Shown: positions 16,503-25,654, counted from the first letter of the stretch. The stretch is DNA of 64,000 bases from an uncultured Adlercreutzia sp. (GCF_958431955.1 NZ_CAUASN010000011.1:1-64000); one strand, 5' to 3'. A program made the numbers and translations. The notes: a model not told the origin generated them from the sequence alone.

Positions 16503-19061
16503 GTGGAAGATTCCCGCCAGAAGAGGTTCAGCGGCTCGTGGGTCATTGCCATTCTCCTGATCTTCGCGGTCATGGGCGCGTCGGTGTACGCCATCGCCCA
16601 GAAGACCTACGACGACATGTCCGATGCGGCCATCCAGAACCTCAACGAGAACCTCAACCTCATGCAGAACACCGTCGAGGCCATCATGGGCAGTGAGGCG
16701 GAGTTCCAGCAGCTCATCGCCGGCGAGATCGCCCAGGCTCCTGACCCTGCCACCTACGTGCTCGGCCTGCAGAACAACGGCACCACCTCCAAGATGTCGG
16801 TGGTGATGGAGGGGGAGGCGACGGGCATCTCCAACGACGGGGAGCCCTTCGATCCCGCCGAGCTCGATTTCTCCGCTGGCGGCACGGTCATGGGGCTGCC
16901 CATCTCGCAGTCCTACGTGAACGACCGCGGCACCTGGGCCTACACCATCGCGTGCCCCATCGAGCGGGACGGCGCGGTCATCGGCACCCTGTACACCGAG
17001 TACGTCTACGATGCCATCGACCGGTCGCTGCCCGCCGGCTTCTACGACCAGCAGGCCGTGCTCTACCTCATGGACGCGGCCACCGAGCGCTTCGTGCTGA
17101 AGCCCGAGGGCATGGGGGAGCGCGATGCGGGGCATTTGAACCTCGAGGACTTCTACCGGGCCAACAACGTGGTGGACGAGGACATCCTCGCGCTCGTGAC
17201 GAGCGGCATCGCCAACAAGGAGAGCGTGCTGTTCGCCCACGAGGTGAAGGGCCGCGAGTCGCTGTGCTACCTCTGGTCGCTCAACGGCGGCACCACTTAC
17301 CTGGTGGGATATGTGCCCATGGCCGCCATCCAGCGCGAGGGCCAGGCCGTGAACGCGGCCATCGCGCTCGTGGCCGCCATCACCGTGGTGGCCTTCGGGC
17401 TGTGCATCGCCATCTACGCTTACAACCGCCGCAAGCAGGCCCAGATCCAGCGCGCCCGCGAGGCCGAGCGCGCGCTGCACAACGAGCAGCTCGCCCAGGC
17501 GCTTCAGGCGGCTCAGGTGGCCAACGAGTCGAAGTCGGCGTTTCTGGCCAACATGTCCCACGACATTCGCACGCCCATGAACGCGGTGCTGGGATTCACC
17601 ACCATCATCGAGAAGGAGGCCGACGACCCGGCCAAGGTGCGCGACTGCGCCAGCAAGATCATGGCCTCCGGGCGCCACCTGCTTGATCTTATCAACGACG
17701 TGCTCGACATCTCGAAGATCGAGAGCGGCAAGGCCACGCTCAACTTGGCCGAGTTCGATCTGGGCGACTCGCTTTCCGCGGTGGAGTCCATCATCGCGCC
17801 CATGGCCGCCGGCAAGCACCAGACGTTGCACACCGAGATCGCCGCCGTGCGCCACGAGCGCGTTATCGGCGACGAGACGCACCTGAACCAGATTCTCATC
17901 AACCTTCTGTCCAACGCGGTGAAGTACACCCCCGAGGGCGGCGATGTCTACCTGCGCTACATCGGGCTGCCCCAGCACTCCGATCAGTTCGAGCGCATCC
18001 GCATCGAGGTGGAGGACAACGGCTACGGCATGACGCCGGAGTTCCTCGAGACCATCTTCGACTCGTTCACCCGCGCCGAGAACAGCACCACGAACAAGGT
18101 GCAGGGCACCGGCCTTGGCATGTCCATTACCAAGAGCCTCGTGGAGCTCATGGGCGGTACCATCGAGGCCCGCAGCGTGGAAGGGGAGGGGTCGCTGTTC
18201 CGGGTCGATCTGGAGCTGCGCATCCCCGACGCCCGCGCCCAGGGCTTCTTCTGGGAGCAGCAGGGCATCCGGCGCATGCTCGTGGTGGGCGACACGTCCG
18301 GCCGCGAGCTGTCGCACGGGCAGATGGAGGGCACCGGGGTGGAGGTCCTCGCCGCCGCCGACGCGGCCGAGGCCGCCGAGCTTGCCGGGCCGGGAGGTTG
18401 TGAGCTCATCCTGTACGCCTGCGCGCTGCTCGACGGGCGGGCGGTGGCCGCGGCCGAGGAGCTGCGCCGCGCCGTGGCGGACCCGGAGGGCTGCTGCCCG
18501 GTCATCTTCGTGCTCGATCACAGCTTCGATGTGGCCGAGGGCGTCGTCCTGCCGCCGTGCGCGGGCATCCTCGCCCGGCCGTTCTTTATGTCCACCCTGA
18601 AGCACGCGGTCGAGGAGATCACGGGCACGGGCGCGGCATCCGAGGCCGCCGCCTACGACGCGGTTTTGCAGGGCAAGCACTTCCTGGCCGCCGAGGACAA
18701 CTTCCTCAACGCGGGCATTCTGAGCGAGCTTCTGGAAATCGAGGGCGCCACGGTGGAGATCGTCGAGAACGGCCAGCTCGCCGTCGAGCGCTTCGAGGCG
18801 AGCGAGCCCGGCGAGTTCGACGCCATCCTCATGGACGTGCAGATGCCGGTCATGAACGGGCACGCCGCCACCCGCGCCATCCGCACCCTGGAGCGCGCCG
18901 ACGCGCGTTTAATCCCCATCATTGCCATGACAGCCGACGCGTTCGTGGAAGACGAGAAGGCGGCGCTGGCCGCTGGCATGAACGCGCACGTTGCCAAGCC
19001 GCTCGAAATCAGCGAGCTGAAGAAGGTCGTGGACCGCTACGTCGAGAAAGGACTCTCATGA
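16503..19061 (+). CDS. membrane hybrid histidine kinase with two C-terminal receiver-type domains
   Basis: A protein of 852 aa from the GTG at 16503, chosen because GGAGG ends 5 bases before it; a GTG at 16497 overlaps that site. TM1 at about 11-30, an extracytoplasmic sensor region of ~240 residues, and TM2 at about 278-300. HisKA follows with the phospho-acceptor in NMSHDIRTPMN (H353). The ATPase domain shows NLLSNAVKY, DNGYGM and GTGLGMSITK. Next comes a receiver-like segment (about 600-710) starting MLVVGDTSG, which lacks the usual acidic pocket and phosphorylatable Asp, then a full receiver with LMDVQMPVMNG (D778) and the switch and Lys motifs TADAF and VAKPLE. There is no DNA-binding domain, so a phosphotransfer partner elsewhere is expected. 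The stop overlaps the start of the solute-binding lipoprotein gene, which may supply the ligand. Confidence 0.92.
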   Translation: MEDSRQKRFSGSWVIAILLIFAVMGASVYAIAQKTYDDMSDAAIQNLNENLNLMQNTVEAIMGSEAEFQQLIAGEIAQAPDPATYVLGLQNNGTTSKMSVVMEGEATGISNDGEPFDPAELDFSAGGTVMGLPISQSYVNDRGTWAYTIACPIERDGAVIGTLYTEYVYDAIDRSLPAGFYDQQAVLYLMDAATERFVLKPEGMGERDAGHLNLEDFYRANNVVDEDILALVTSGIANKESVLFAHEVKGRESLCYLWSLNGGTTYLVGYVPMAAIQREGQAVNAAIALVAAITVVAFGLCIAIYAYNRRKQAQIQRAREAERALHNEQLAQALQAAQVANESKSAFLANMSHDIRTPMNAVLGFTTIIEKEADDPAKVRDCASKIMASGRHLLDLINDVLDISKIESGKATLNLAEFDLGDSLSAVESIIAPMAAGKHQTLHTEIAAVRHERVIGDETHLNQILINLLSNAVKYTPEGGDVYLRYIGLPQHSDQFERIRIEVEDNGYGMTPEFLETIFDSFTRAENSTTNKVQGTGLGMSITKSLVELMGGTIEARSVEGEGSLFRVDLELRIPDARAQGFFWEQQGIRRMLVVGDTSGRELSHGQMEGTGVEVLAAADAAEAAELAGPGGCELILYACALLDGRAVAAAEELRRAVADPEGCCPVIFVLDHSFDVAEGVVLPPCAGILARPFFMSTLKHAVEEITGTGAASEAAAYDAVLQGKHFLAAEDNFLNAGILSELLEIEGATVEIVENGQLAVERFEASEPGEFDAILMDVQMPVMNGHAATRAIRTLERADARLIPIIAMTADAFVEDEKAALAAGMNAHVAKPLEISELKKVVDRYVEKGLS

Positions 19062-20386
19062 AACGTCATCTTGGAGCCCGGGCGCGCCTTGCGGCCGCCA
19101 TCTGCGCGCTGGCCCTCGCCGCGTCGCTCGCCGCCTGCGCCGCTGATGAGGGCGCGCAGAACCTGGCCGTCGTCGAGGATCCCTCCGGCGGCGCGTCGGC
19201 CGTCGTCAACTTCTTCAGTCCCATGGAGAAGGCCAACCCCGATGCCGAGAACACCGCCCGCACCGCGAGCGACATGACCATCGCCATGGCCGAGGAGCAG
19301 ACCGGCGCCACCGTGGCCTACCGCACCTACACCGCCGAGGACTACCAGGACAAGACCTACGACGAGGTGTGCCTGGAGCGCGTGCGCGCCGATCAGGACG
19401 ACATGTACCTGCTGAACCCCGACGCGCTCGTGGCCCTCGGCTCCGAGGGGCGGCTCGCCGACCTGTCGGGCCTGGCCTGCGCCCAGAACCTGCGCGAGGT
19501 GGTGAAGACGGCCAACACCGTGGACGGCAAGCTCGTGGGCATTCCCCAGGAGGTGGTCGCCTACGGCCTGTTCGTGAACAAGGACATCTTCGACGAGTGC
19601 GGGCTGGCGCTGCCGAGCACGCCCGAGGAGTTTCTGGAGTGCTGCCGGGTGCTCAAGGAGAAGGGCTACGACACGCCCGTGGGGGCGAACCGCTGGTGGC
19701 TCGAGACCTTCGTGTTCGCCCAGGCCTACGCCGATATGTACAACGGCGGCGATGTGGCCGCCGAGGTGGCGGCCCTGAACGCCGGCGAGGCGCGCTACAG
19801 CGACTACCTGCGCCCCGGCTTCGAGTTTTTGAAGCAGCTGATGGACGCCGGCTACATCGACGCCGAGAACGCGCTGACGAGCGAGGCCTTCGAGGGCGCC
19901 GGCGAGGGCGACGACTTCATGGCGGGGAAGTGCCCCATGGTCATGGCCTACTGGGGCGCGGCCAACACCGACACCGCCTACGGCAACCCCTCCTTCACCA
20001 TGGAGGTCATCGGCTTTCCCTCCGAGAAGGGGCAGATGCCCGTGGTGTCCATGACCGGCTACTCGGTGGGCGAGGGCTCCCAGCACAAAGACGACGCTCT
20101 TGCGGTGATGGACGTCATCCTGTCCGACGAGGCGCTTGCGCTCTACGCCGAGACCAACCGCGTGATCTCGCCCTCTAAGAACGTGAAGGTGGACTGCGTC
20201 GAGGCCCTGCGCCCCCTGAGCGAGAAGGTGGAGGCCGACACCTACGTGCTCGCCACGAACGCCGGCATGGACGTGGAGCAGTGGGGCAACGTGTGCCTCG
20301 TCGTGCGCGACCTTCTGGCCGGCGCGTCGGTGGACGAGTGCATGGAAAAGATCGACGCGCTGCAGGACGAGGCGCTCGCGGCGTAA
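19058..20386 (+). CDS. family 1 extracellular solute-binding lipoprotein
   Basis: A protein of 442 aa whose ATG overlaps the kinase stop (ATGA). Signal peptide with lipobox LAAC, acylated Cys at residue 27. The mature part reads like a sugar-type ABC substrate-binding protein: DQDDMYLLNPDALVALGSEG, LVGIPQEVVAYGLFVNKDIF, a central Trp-rich pocket (GANRWWLETFVFAQAYAD), FMAGKCPMVMAYWGA and ASVDECMEKIDALQDEAL near the end. No ABC permease or ATPase genes are adjacent; the gene is followed by a convergent one. Overlap with the hybrid kinase suggests a sensory role, as a ligand-loaded lipoprotein touching the kinase's outer domain, rather than transport. The fold call is good, the ligand unknown. 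Confidence 0.85.
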   Translation: MKRHLGARARLAAAICALALAASLAACAADEGAQNLAVVEDPSGGASAVVNFFSPMEKANPDAENTARTASDMTIAMAEEQTGATVAYRTYTAEDYQDKTYDEVCLERVRADQDDMYLLNPDALVALGSEGRLADLSGLACAQNLREVVKTANTVDGKLVGIPQEVVAYGLFVNKDIFDECGLALPSTPEEFLECCRVLKEKGYDTPVGANRWWLETFVFAQAYADMYNGGDVAAEVAALNAGEARYSDYLRPGFEFLKQLMDAGYIDAENALTSEAFEGAGEGDDFMAGKCPMVMAYWGAANTDTAYGNPSFTMEVIGFPSEKGQMPVVSMTGYSVGEGSQHKDDALAVMDVILSDEALALYAETNRVISPSKNVKVDCVEALRPLSEKVEADTYVLATNAGMDVEQWGNVCLVVRDLLAGASVDECMEKIDALQDEALAA

Positions 20387-20410
20387 GGGGTCTGGAGCCG
20401 TCCGCAGACG

Positions 20411-20875
20411 CTACCGACTGGTTTGCCGTTCCAGGTTCAGGAGGGCGGTCGCTACGGGGTCGGCGGGCTTGCCGGCGGCCGTGACGATGCGGTGCGTGGG
20501 GATGATCAGCGCGAGGGGGCTCTTCTTCACGGCGGCGCCCACCGTGCGGAAGGACTCGGGCGCGCCGAGGGCGCAGGCCAGCTCGCGAGCGGTGCGCACC
20601 TGCCCGTAGGGGATGCGCGCCACAGCCTCCCACACCTCGCGCTGGAAGGGGCTTCCCGCGGCATCCCACGACACGGTGAAGGCCGTGCGCTTGCCGGCCA
20701 GGTACTCCATGATCTCGGTGGCGCATCGGTTGGCCGTCGCGCTCGGGCGCCGCGTGCCGGGAAGGGGCGCCTCGCCGAGCACCACGGCGGTGACGGTATC
20801 GGCCGCCGCGCCGATGGTGACGGGGCCGAAGGCGGTGGGGTAGGTGTAGAAGGTGCGCTCGTCGTCGCTGGGCAC
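20411..20875 (-). CDS. alkyltransferase-like protein (MGMT family, catalytic Cys replaced by Thr)
   Basis: A protein of 154 aa, with the fold of O6-methylguanine-DNA methyltransferase. Motifs: SPFQREVWEAVARIPYGQVRT (DNA-binding helix-turn-helix region), then SFRTVGAAVKKSPLALIIP. The active-site motif normally reads PCHRV, but here it is PTHRIV with Thr at residue 127; the codon is ACG, two base changes away from a Cys codon. Without the cysteine it cannot accept alkyl groups. Such alkyltransferase-like (ATL) proteins are known to bind alkylated bases and hand them to nucleotide excision repair; those studied carry Trp, Ala or Leu at this position. The residual N-terminal domain makes it longer than minimal ATLs (~100 aa). 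It is convergent with the solute-binding gene and divergent from rpe. Confidence 0.8.
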   Translation of the reverse strand: MPSDDERTFYTYPTAFGPVTIGAAADTVTAVVLGEAPLPGTRRPSATANRCATEIMEYLAGKRTAFTVSWDAAGSPFQREVWEAVARIPYGQVRTARELACALGAPESFRTVGAAVKKSPLALIIPTHRIVTAAGKPADPVATALLNLERQTSR

Positions 20876-20991
20876 GGGTGCTCCTTGTCCTCGGATGCAG
20901 GTTTGCCGCTGCTGCCCATTATACGCCGCAGCCTCGTCGCCAGTGCGCTAGAATAGCGTCACTGGAACTTCGCGAGATGAGGATGCGCCCC

Positions 20992-21702
20992 ATGTACCAA
21001 CCGGTGAAAATCGCCCCGTCCATCCTGTCGGCCGACTTCATGAACCTTGCCGCCGACATCGCCGCCATCGAGGAGGGCGGTGCGAACTTCGTCCATATCG
21101 ACGTGATGGACGGCCACTTCGTGCCGAACCTCACCATGGGGGTGCCGCTTTTGAAGCAGCTCTCCCCGGTGACGGACATGGTGTGCGATGTGCACCTCAT
21201 GATCGACAACCCCCTCACCGAGCTGCCCTGGTTCATCGACGCCGGGGCCGATCTTCTGAACGTGCACGTGGAGGCGCTCACCCCCGACGAGCTCGTCCGC
21301 GCTGTGGCGATGATCCACGAGGCGGGTTGCTTGGCCGCTGCGGCCGTGAAGCCCAAGACCCCCGTGTCGGCGCTCGACCCGGTGATCGGCCAGCTGGACA
21401 TGGCCCTGGTCATGTCGGTGGAGCCGGGCTTCTCGGGCCAGAGCTACATCGTCGGCACCGAGTCGCGCGTGGCCGAGGCGGCCGCGCGCGCCCGAGCCGC
21501 GGGCAACGAGCAGATGCTCATCCAGGTTGACGGCGGCATCGGGCCGGCCACCGCGCCGCTTGTGGCCGCAGCCGGCGCCGACGTGCTCGTGTGCGGCAAC
21601 GCCGTGTTCAAGGCCGCCGACCCGCGCGCGGCCATCGCCGAGGTGCGCGCCGCAGCCGATGCGGCCCGCGAGGCGGCGCTGGCCGAAGGGGCGTGGTCCT
21701 AA
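20992..21702 (+). CDS. rpe: ribulose-phosphate 3-epimerase
   Basis: A protein of 236 aa from ATG 20992 (ATGs at 20977 and 20983 are in frame and would add 3-5 residues). Interconverts ribulose 5-phosphate and xylulose 5-phosphate in the pentose phosphate pathway. Typical motifs: KIAPSILSADF near the start, HIDVMDGHFVPNLTMG (metal-binding His/Asp), VCDVHLMI, SVEPGFSGQSYI and QVDGGIGPATAPL with the second catalytic Asp. TIM-barrel length is normal. The stop shares bases with the ATG of the following cysteine desulfurase. Confidence 0.95.
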   Translation: MYQPVKIAPSILSADFMNLAADIAAIEEGGANFVHIDVMDGHFVPNLTMGVPLLKQLSPVTDMVCDVHLMIDNPLTELPWFIDAGADLLNVHVEALTPDELVRAVAMIHEAGCLAAAAVKPKTPVSALDPVIGQLDMALVMSVEPGFSGQSYIVGTESRVAEAAARARAAGNEQMLIQVDGGIGPATAPLVAAAGADVLVCGNAVFKAADPRAAIAEVRAAADAAREAALAEGAWS

Positions 21703-22901
21703 TGGCAGATTCCGCCGACTTCGTCTACCTCGACTACGCCGCCACAGCACCCCTTAGCGCCGAGGCGGCGCTGGCCATGGAGCCCTTCCAGGTGCCCGGG
21801 CCGGCGAACCTGGCCGTGAACGCCAACGCCAACGCGCTCTACGGGCTGGGCCGGGCGGCCTTCGACCTTCTGGAGGATGCGCGCCGTCGCGTCTCCCGCG
21901 CCCTCGGCACCCGCCGGCCCGACGAGATCATCTTCACCTCCGGGGCCACTGAGGCCGACGACGCGGCCATCATCGGCCTTACGGAAGCTGCCTGCGAGAA
22001 GCGCCGGATGGAGGGCAAAGGCGAGCGTCCGGTGCGCGTCATCACCTCGGCCATCGAGCACGACGCGGTGCTCGCGCCCTGCCGCCGCTTGGAGAGCGCC
22101 GGCGTCGAGGTGGTCTATCTCCGCCCGAACCGCCAGGGCTTCGTGGAGGCCCGCGCGCTGGCCGAGGCGCTTAACGAGAACACCGTGCTCGTGTCGGTGC
22201 AGGCCGCCAACTCCGAGGTGGGCGCCATCCAGCCCATCGCCGAGCTGGCCGCGCTCGCCCACGATGCGGGGGCGCTCTTCCACACCGACGCCGTGCAGGC
22301 TTTGGGGAAGACGCCGCTTACGCTCGACGAGCTCGGGGTGGATGCGGCCTCGTTCTCGGCCCACAAGATCGGCGGACCGAAGGGCGTAGGCGCCCTCTAC
22401 CTCAAGGCCCGCACGCCTTTCTCACCCTATCTGCTCGGCGGGGGGCAGGAAAACGGCCGGCGCAGCGGCACCCAGAACGTGGCCGGCATCGTCGGCTTCG
22501 CGGCGGCGCTCGAGGCCACGCTCGCCGCTGCCGAGGAGGAGGCGGCCCGTCTGCGCCTGCTGCGCGACGAGCTGTACGCGGCGCTCACAGCCATGGACGG
22601 CTTCCAGGCTACCGTGGAGGTGGACCGGAACAGCCGCGACTTTCTGCCCAACATCGTGCACGTGCTGGCCGACGACTTGGAAAGCGAGACCATGGTGCTG
22701 CGCTTCGACCAGCTCGGCTTCTGCGTGGCGGGCGGCTCGGCCTGCTCGTCGCATTCCCTGGAACCGAGCCATGTGCTGCGCGCCATGGGCATCACGGGCG
22801 ATGCGTCCTACAACGCCCTGCGCGTGTCCATGGGCCGCTACACCACCCAGGCCGACGTGCGCGCCTTCGTCGACGCCGCCCGGAAAGTCCTCAGCTGGTA
22901 G
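21702..22901 (+). CDS. class V aminotransferase: cysteine desulfurase (NifS/IscS type)
   Basis: A protein of 399 aa that releases sulfur from L-cysteine with PLP. Start ATG 21702 overlaps the rpe stop. Motifs: YLDYAATAPLS at residues 8-18, TSGATEADDAAI, SAHKIGGPKGVGALYL with PLP-binding Lys at 222, GGGQENGRRSGTQN (about 246-259), and the catalytic loop GGSACSSHS with Cys348, the group I (NifS/IscS) pattern. No IscU scaffold is adjacent. A second, group II (SufS) desulfurase with its own scaffold sits at 47.7 kb, so this copy probably serves other sulfur needs such as tRNA thiolation; that is inference. Confidence 0.92.
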   Translation: MADSADFVYLDYAATAPLSAEAALAMEPFQVPGPANLAVNANANALYGLGRAAFDLLEDARRRVSRALGTRRPDEIIFTSGATEADDAAIIGLTEAACEKRRMEGKGERPVRVITSAIEHDAVLAPCRRLESAGVEVVYLRPNRQGFVEARALAEALNENTVLVSVQAANSEVGAIQPIAELAALAHDAGALFHTDAVQALGKTPLTLDELGVDAASFSAHKIGGPKGVGALYLKARTPFSPYLLGGGQENGRRSGTQNVAGIVGFAAALEATLAAAEEEAARLRLLRDELYAALTAMDGFQATVEVDRNSRDFLPNIVHVLADDLESETMVLRFDQLGFCVAGGSACSSHSLEPSHVLRAMGITGDASYNALRVSMGRYTTQADVRAFVDAARKVLSW

Positions 22902-22909
22902 GAGCGAAT

Positions 22910-23725
22910 ATGGAACTGGTGAACACCCACTGCCACTGCGTGTACTCCGGCCACGGCATCGGCACCATCGCCGAGTACGCCGACGCCGCGGCCGCGGCCG
23001 GGCTTTCCACTCTGGCCTTCACGGAGCACTTCCCCTTATCCGACGCCTTCGACCCGGATGCGTTCCTCTCCATGCGGCCGGCCATGGTGCAGGCCTACCT
23101 CGATGAGATCGAGGCCGCCCGCGCGGCGCATCCCCATATCGAGTTCGTCGTCGGCACCGAGATGGACTACCTGGGCGCCTTGGAGGACCGCGCGCTCACC
23201 GAGGAGGCGCTCGCCCCCTTCCGCTTCCGTCTGCTCTCGGTGCACTTCATCGACGGCTGGGCCTTCGACGACCCGGCCCAGAAGGCCCGCTGGGAAGAGC
23301 CCGGCGCGCCGGACGCCATCTGGCGGCGCTACGGCGAGCTGTGGTGCGCGGCGGCGAGCGACGCGAGCCTGCCCTACGACGCCATGAGCCACCCCGACCT
23401 GGCGAAGAAGTTCGGCTTCTACCCCTCCTTCGACCTGGCGCCCCTCTACGACGAGATGGCCGAGGCGGCTCGCGCCGGCGGGCGCATGGTGGAGGTGAAC
23501 ACGTCGGGGGGCTACTACGCCTGCGCCGAGATGTTCCCCGCGCCGGCGCTCCTTGCGGCCTTCTGCCGCGCGGGCGTGCCCTGCACCGTGGGCTGCGACT
23601 CCCACGACCCGGCCAACGTGGCCCGCGACATCGAGCGGGCCTACCGGCTCATGTACGAGGCGGGCTACAGAAGCGTTACCGTCCCGACAGCCACAGGCGA
23701 CCGCCGAAGCATTACCATCGAATAG
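22910..23725 (+). CDS. PHP-domain phosphatase, histidinol-phosphatase (HisK/HisJ) family
   Basis: A protein of 271 aa. PHP metal-binding motifs: NTHCHCVYSGHG (residues 5-16), TLAFTEHFPL (about 35-44), EMDYLG (about 84-89), MSHPDLAKKFG and, at the end, GCDSHDPANVARD. These match the histidinol-phosphate phosphatase branch, but no other his genes are nearby, so the substrate is uncertain. ATG 8 bases after the cysteine desulfurase stop with GGAGCGAAT upstream. Confidence 0.85.
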   Translation: MELVNTHCHCVYSGHGIGTIAEYADAAAAAGLSTLAFTEHFPLSDAFDPDAFLSMRPAMVQAYLDEIEAARAAHPHIEFVVGTEMDYLGALEDRALTEEALAPFRFRLLSVHFIDGWAFDDPAQKARWEEPGAPDAIWRRYGELWCAAASDASLPYDAMSHPDLAKKFGFYPSFDLAPLYDEMAEAARAGGRMVEVNTSGGYYACAEMFPAPALLAAFCRAGVPCTVGCDSHDPANVARDIERAYRLMYEAGYRSVTVPTATGDRRSITIE

Positions 23726-23835
23726 GGTGCGCCTGCCCGCTCGGCCCCCGGCCGGCCTGGCGGCGCTCCCGTGAAGCGAAGAAAGTCCGGGGTCGGCGCG
23801 TGCGCCGGCCGGAGCATCGAAAGAAGCTGATCGAT

Positions 23836-24756
23836 ATGGGTCTGTTCAACAAGGGCGAGCGTGCCGCCGTGCCGGCGAAGAAGGACGCGCTCTCGAAGCG
23901 CGGCGCGAGCGAGCTGGCGAGAAAATCGTTCTCCATGACCGTGGGGGCGCTCGAAGGAGCCCTGCTCAAGGAGTTTCCCGCCGAGGATGCGGAAAGCTGG
24001 GACCGCACGGGGCTTTTGGTGGGGGAGCGCTCGCTGCCGGTGACCAAGGTGGCCGTGGCGCTCGATCCCACGGTGGCCGCCATCGCCGAGGCGGCAGCCG
24101 CCGGCGCCAACGTGCTGCTCACGCACCATCCCGCCTACCTGGCCGCGCCCGACGCCTTCGCTCCCGAGGCGAGCACGGCGGCAGCCTCCGGCGCCGGGGT
24201 GTGGGCGGCCATCCGCCACCAGGTGGCGCTCATGGACTTCCACACGGCGCTCGACGTGAGTCCCGCGGCCGCCCGCGTGCTGCCCGGCATGCTCGGCCTG
24301 AAGTTCACGGGGAAGTTCGCCGAGCCGCTCGCCTCGTCGCGCCGCAAGGGTTACGGCCAGGTGTGCGAGGTGCCCGCCAACGACGAGGCACCCGAGACGC
24401 TCGCCCGTTTGGCCGCGCGCTGCACGGCGGTGTTCGGCCGCGCCCCGCGCGTCTGGGGCGATCCGGAGGCGGAGGTGCGCCGGGCCGTCACGTGCACGGG
24501 CTCGGCGGGCGATACCGGTAAAGCGGCCCTCGCGCTCGGCGCCGACGTCATCATCTGTGGCGAGATGAAGTACCACAGCGCCCTTGAGCTCTCCCAGGCG
24601 GGGCTCGCGGTCATCGAGCTCGGGCACGATGCGAGCGAGCTGCCGCTGACCGCCGTGCTCGCCGAGGCGCTCGACAAAGCCGGCGTGCCGCCCGAGGCCA
24701 TCGTGCTCATCGACCAGAGCGACAACTGGTGGTATCCCGAGGCCGTTCGCGTGTAG
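23836..24756 (+). CDS. Nif3-like dinuclear metal centre protein
   Basis: A protein of 306 aa from ATG 23836; the conserved domain begins near residue 37 (MTVGALEGALLKEFPAEDAESWDRTGLLVG), so the first ~35 residues, rich in Lys, are an extension. Family metal ligands are recognisable in LLTHHPAYL (about 94-102), MDFHTALDVSP, and CGEMKYHSALELSQAGLAVIELGHDASE near the end. NIF3/DUF34 proteins are widespread; their role, including proposed GTP cyclohydrolase activity, remains debated. A ~110-base spacer before it is G+C-rich and shows no clear signal. The zinc-ribbon gene that follows is a common neighbour of Nif3. Confidence 0.9.
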   Translation: MGLFNKGERAAVPAKKDALSKRGASELARKSFSMTVGALEGALLKEFPAEDAESWDRTGLLVGERSLPVTKVAVALDPTVAAIAEAAAAGANVLLTHHPAYLAAPDAFAPEASTAAASGAGVWAAIRHQVALMDFHTALDVSPAAARVLPGMLGLKFTGKFAEPLASSRRKGYGQVCEVPANDEAPETLARLAARCTAVFGRAPRVWGDPEAEVRRAVTCTGSAGDTGKAALALGADVIICGEMKYHSALELSQAGLAVIELGHDASELPLTAVLAEALDKAGVPPEAIVLIDQSDNWWYPEAVRV

Positions 24757-24847
24757 CGCAAAATAGATTTTTTCCGTCGCACTCCCCAGCGGCGGCGTTT
24801 TCGCCTATCATTAAGGAGAATTCATCCGATCTGAAGGAGAGACGCCC

Positions 24848-25567
24848 ATGGAAGCGACGCGCGAGGACATCGAAGGTCTGTTTGAGCTGCAGCGCATCGA
24901 TCTGGAGGTCAAGCGCCTGACCAAGGAGCTCGACGACTTGCCCCAGCGCTCCATCATCGTGGCGGCCCGCGAGAAGAAGACGGAGATCGAGGCGAAGGCC
25001 GAGAAGGTGGCCGAGCTGAAGCGCGCCACGGCCAAGAAGATCACGCGCATCGACGACGAGGACGCCTCCCTGGCCAAGAAGGAGGCCGGCGTGCAGGCGG
25101 CCATCGACGCCGCCCACGGCGACTTCCGCAACGTGGAGGCCCGCACCAAGGAGCTCGCCGGCATCGTGCGCCGTCGCGGCACCATCGCCGAGGAGCGCGT
25201 CGGCGTGCAGGCCGAGCTCGACAAGATCGCGGCCATGGAGGCCCAGATCACCCTTGCGCTGGAGGAACTGGCCGCCAAGGAGCAGGAGGCCATCGACTCC
25301 TTCCAGAAGCAGGGGGGCGACCTGAAACTGGCCATCGCGAAGCTTGAGGCCGGCCGCGGCCAGGTGGAGGCGAAGGTGGATGCCGAGCTCGTGCGCAGCT
25401 ACGACCGCATCGCGGCCCGCTCGGGCGGCGTGTCCATCGGCGTGCTCGACGGCACCCGCTGCGGCGTGTGCCGCATGCCCATCGACGGCGGCCGCCTCAT
25501 CGACCTGCGCGGCCAGGCCCCGCTGGGCGTCTGCCCGTCCTGCAAGCGCCTTTTGGTGATCGCGTAA
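24848..25567 (+). CDS. coiled-coil protein with C-terminal C4 zinc ribbon (COG1579 type)
   Basis: A protein of 239 aa. Residues ~5-185 form a long charged antiparallel coiled coil (VAELKRATAKKITRIDDEDA and similar heptads); the C-terminus carries the zinc ribbon CGVC (about 199-202) ... CPSC (about 229-232). This is the usual composition and length of the zinc-ribbon family often encoded beside NIF3; it may act as a nucleic-acid or chaperone-type factor, not established. ATG preceded by GAAGGAGAG. Upstream, a TATCAT at about 24807 could be a -10. Confidence 0.88.
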   Translation: MEATREDIEGLFELQRIDLEVKRLTKELDDLPQRSIIVAAREKKTEIEAKAEKVAELKRATAKKITRIDDEDASLAKKEAGVQAAIDAAHGDFRNVEARTKELAGIVRRRGTIAEERVGVQAELDKIAAMEAQITLALEELAAKEQEAIDSFQKQGGDLKLAIAKLEAGRGQVEAKVDAELVRSYDRIAARSGGVSIGVLDGTRCGVCRMPIDGGRLIDLRGQAPLGVCPSCKRLLVIA

Positions 25568-25574
25568 AAATCTC

Positions 25575-25604
25575 TTGTAAGTGCCCGAAGCCCTGTGGTA
25601 TAGT
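25575..25604 (+). promoter_or_regulatory. sigma-70-type promoter for rpmB
   Basis: -35 TTGTAA at 25575-25580 and -10 TATAGT at 25599-25604 with an 18-base spacer, 51 bases before the rpmB ATG. The -35 lies 7 bases after the preceding stop codon. Confidence 0.7.
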
Positions 25605-25654
25605 AGCAAGGCTGTATCTTAAACGAGTCATTTGGTTTAACGGAGTTGATAGTA

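Noticed and set aside
23762..23800. AAGCGAAGAAAGTCCGGGG resembles the RNase P RNA P4 motif
   Set aside because: Only ~12 bases match, the gap is ~110 bases and neither flanking helices nor the 3' P4 partner is present.
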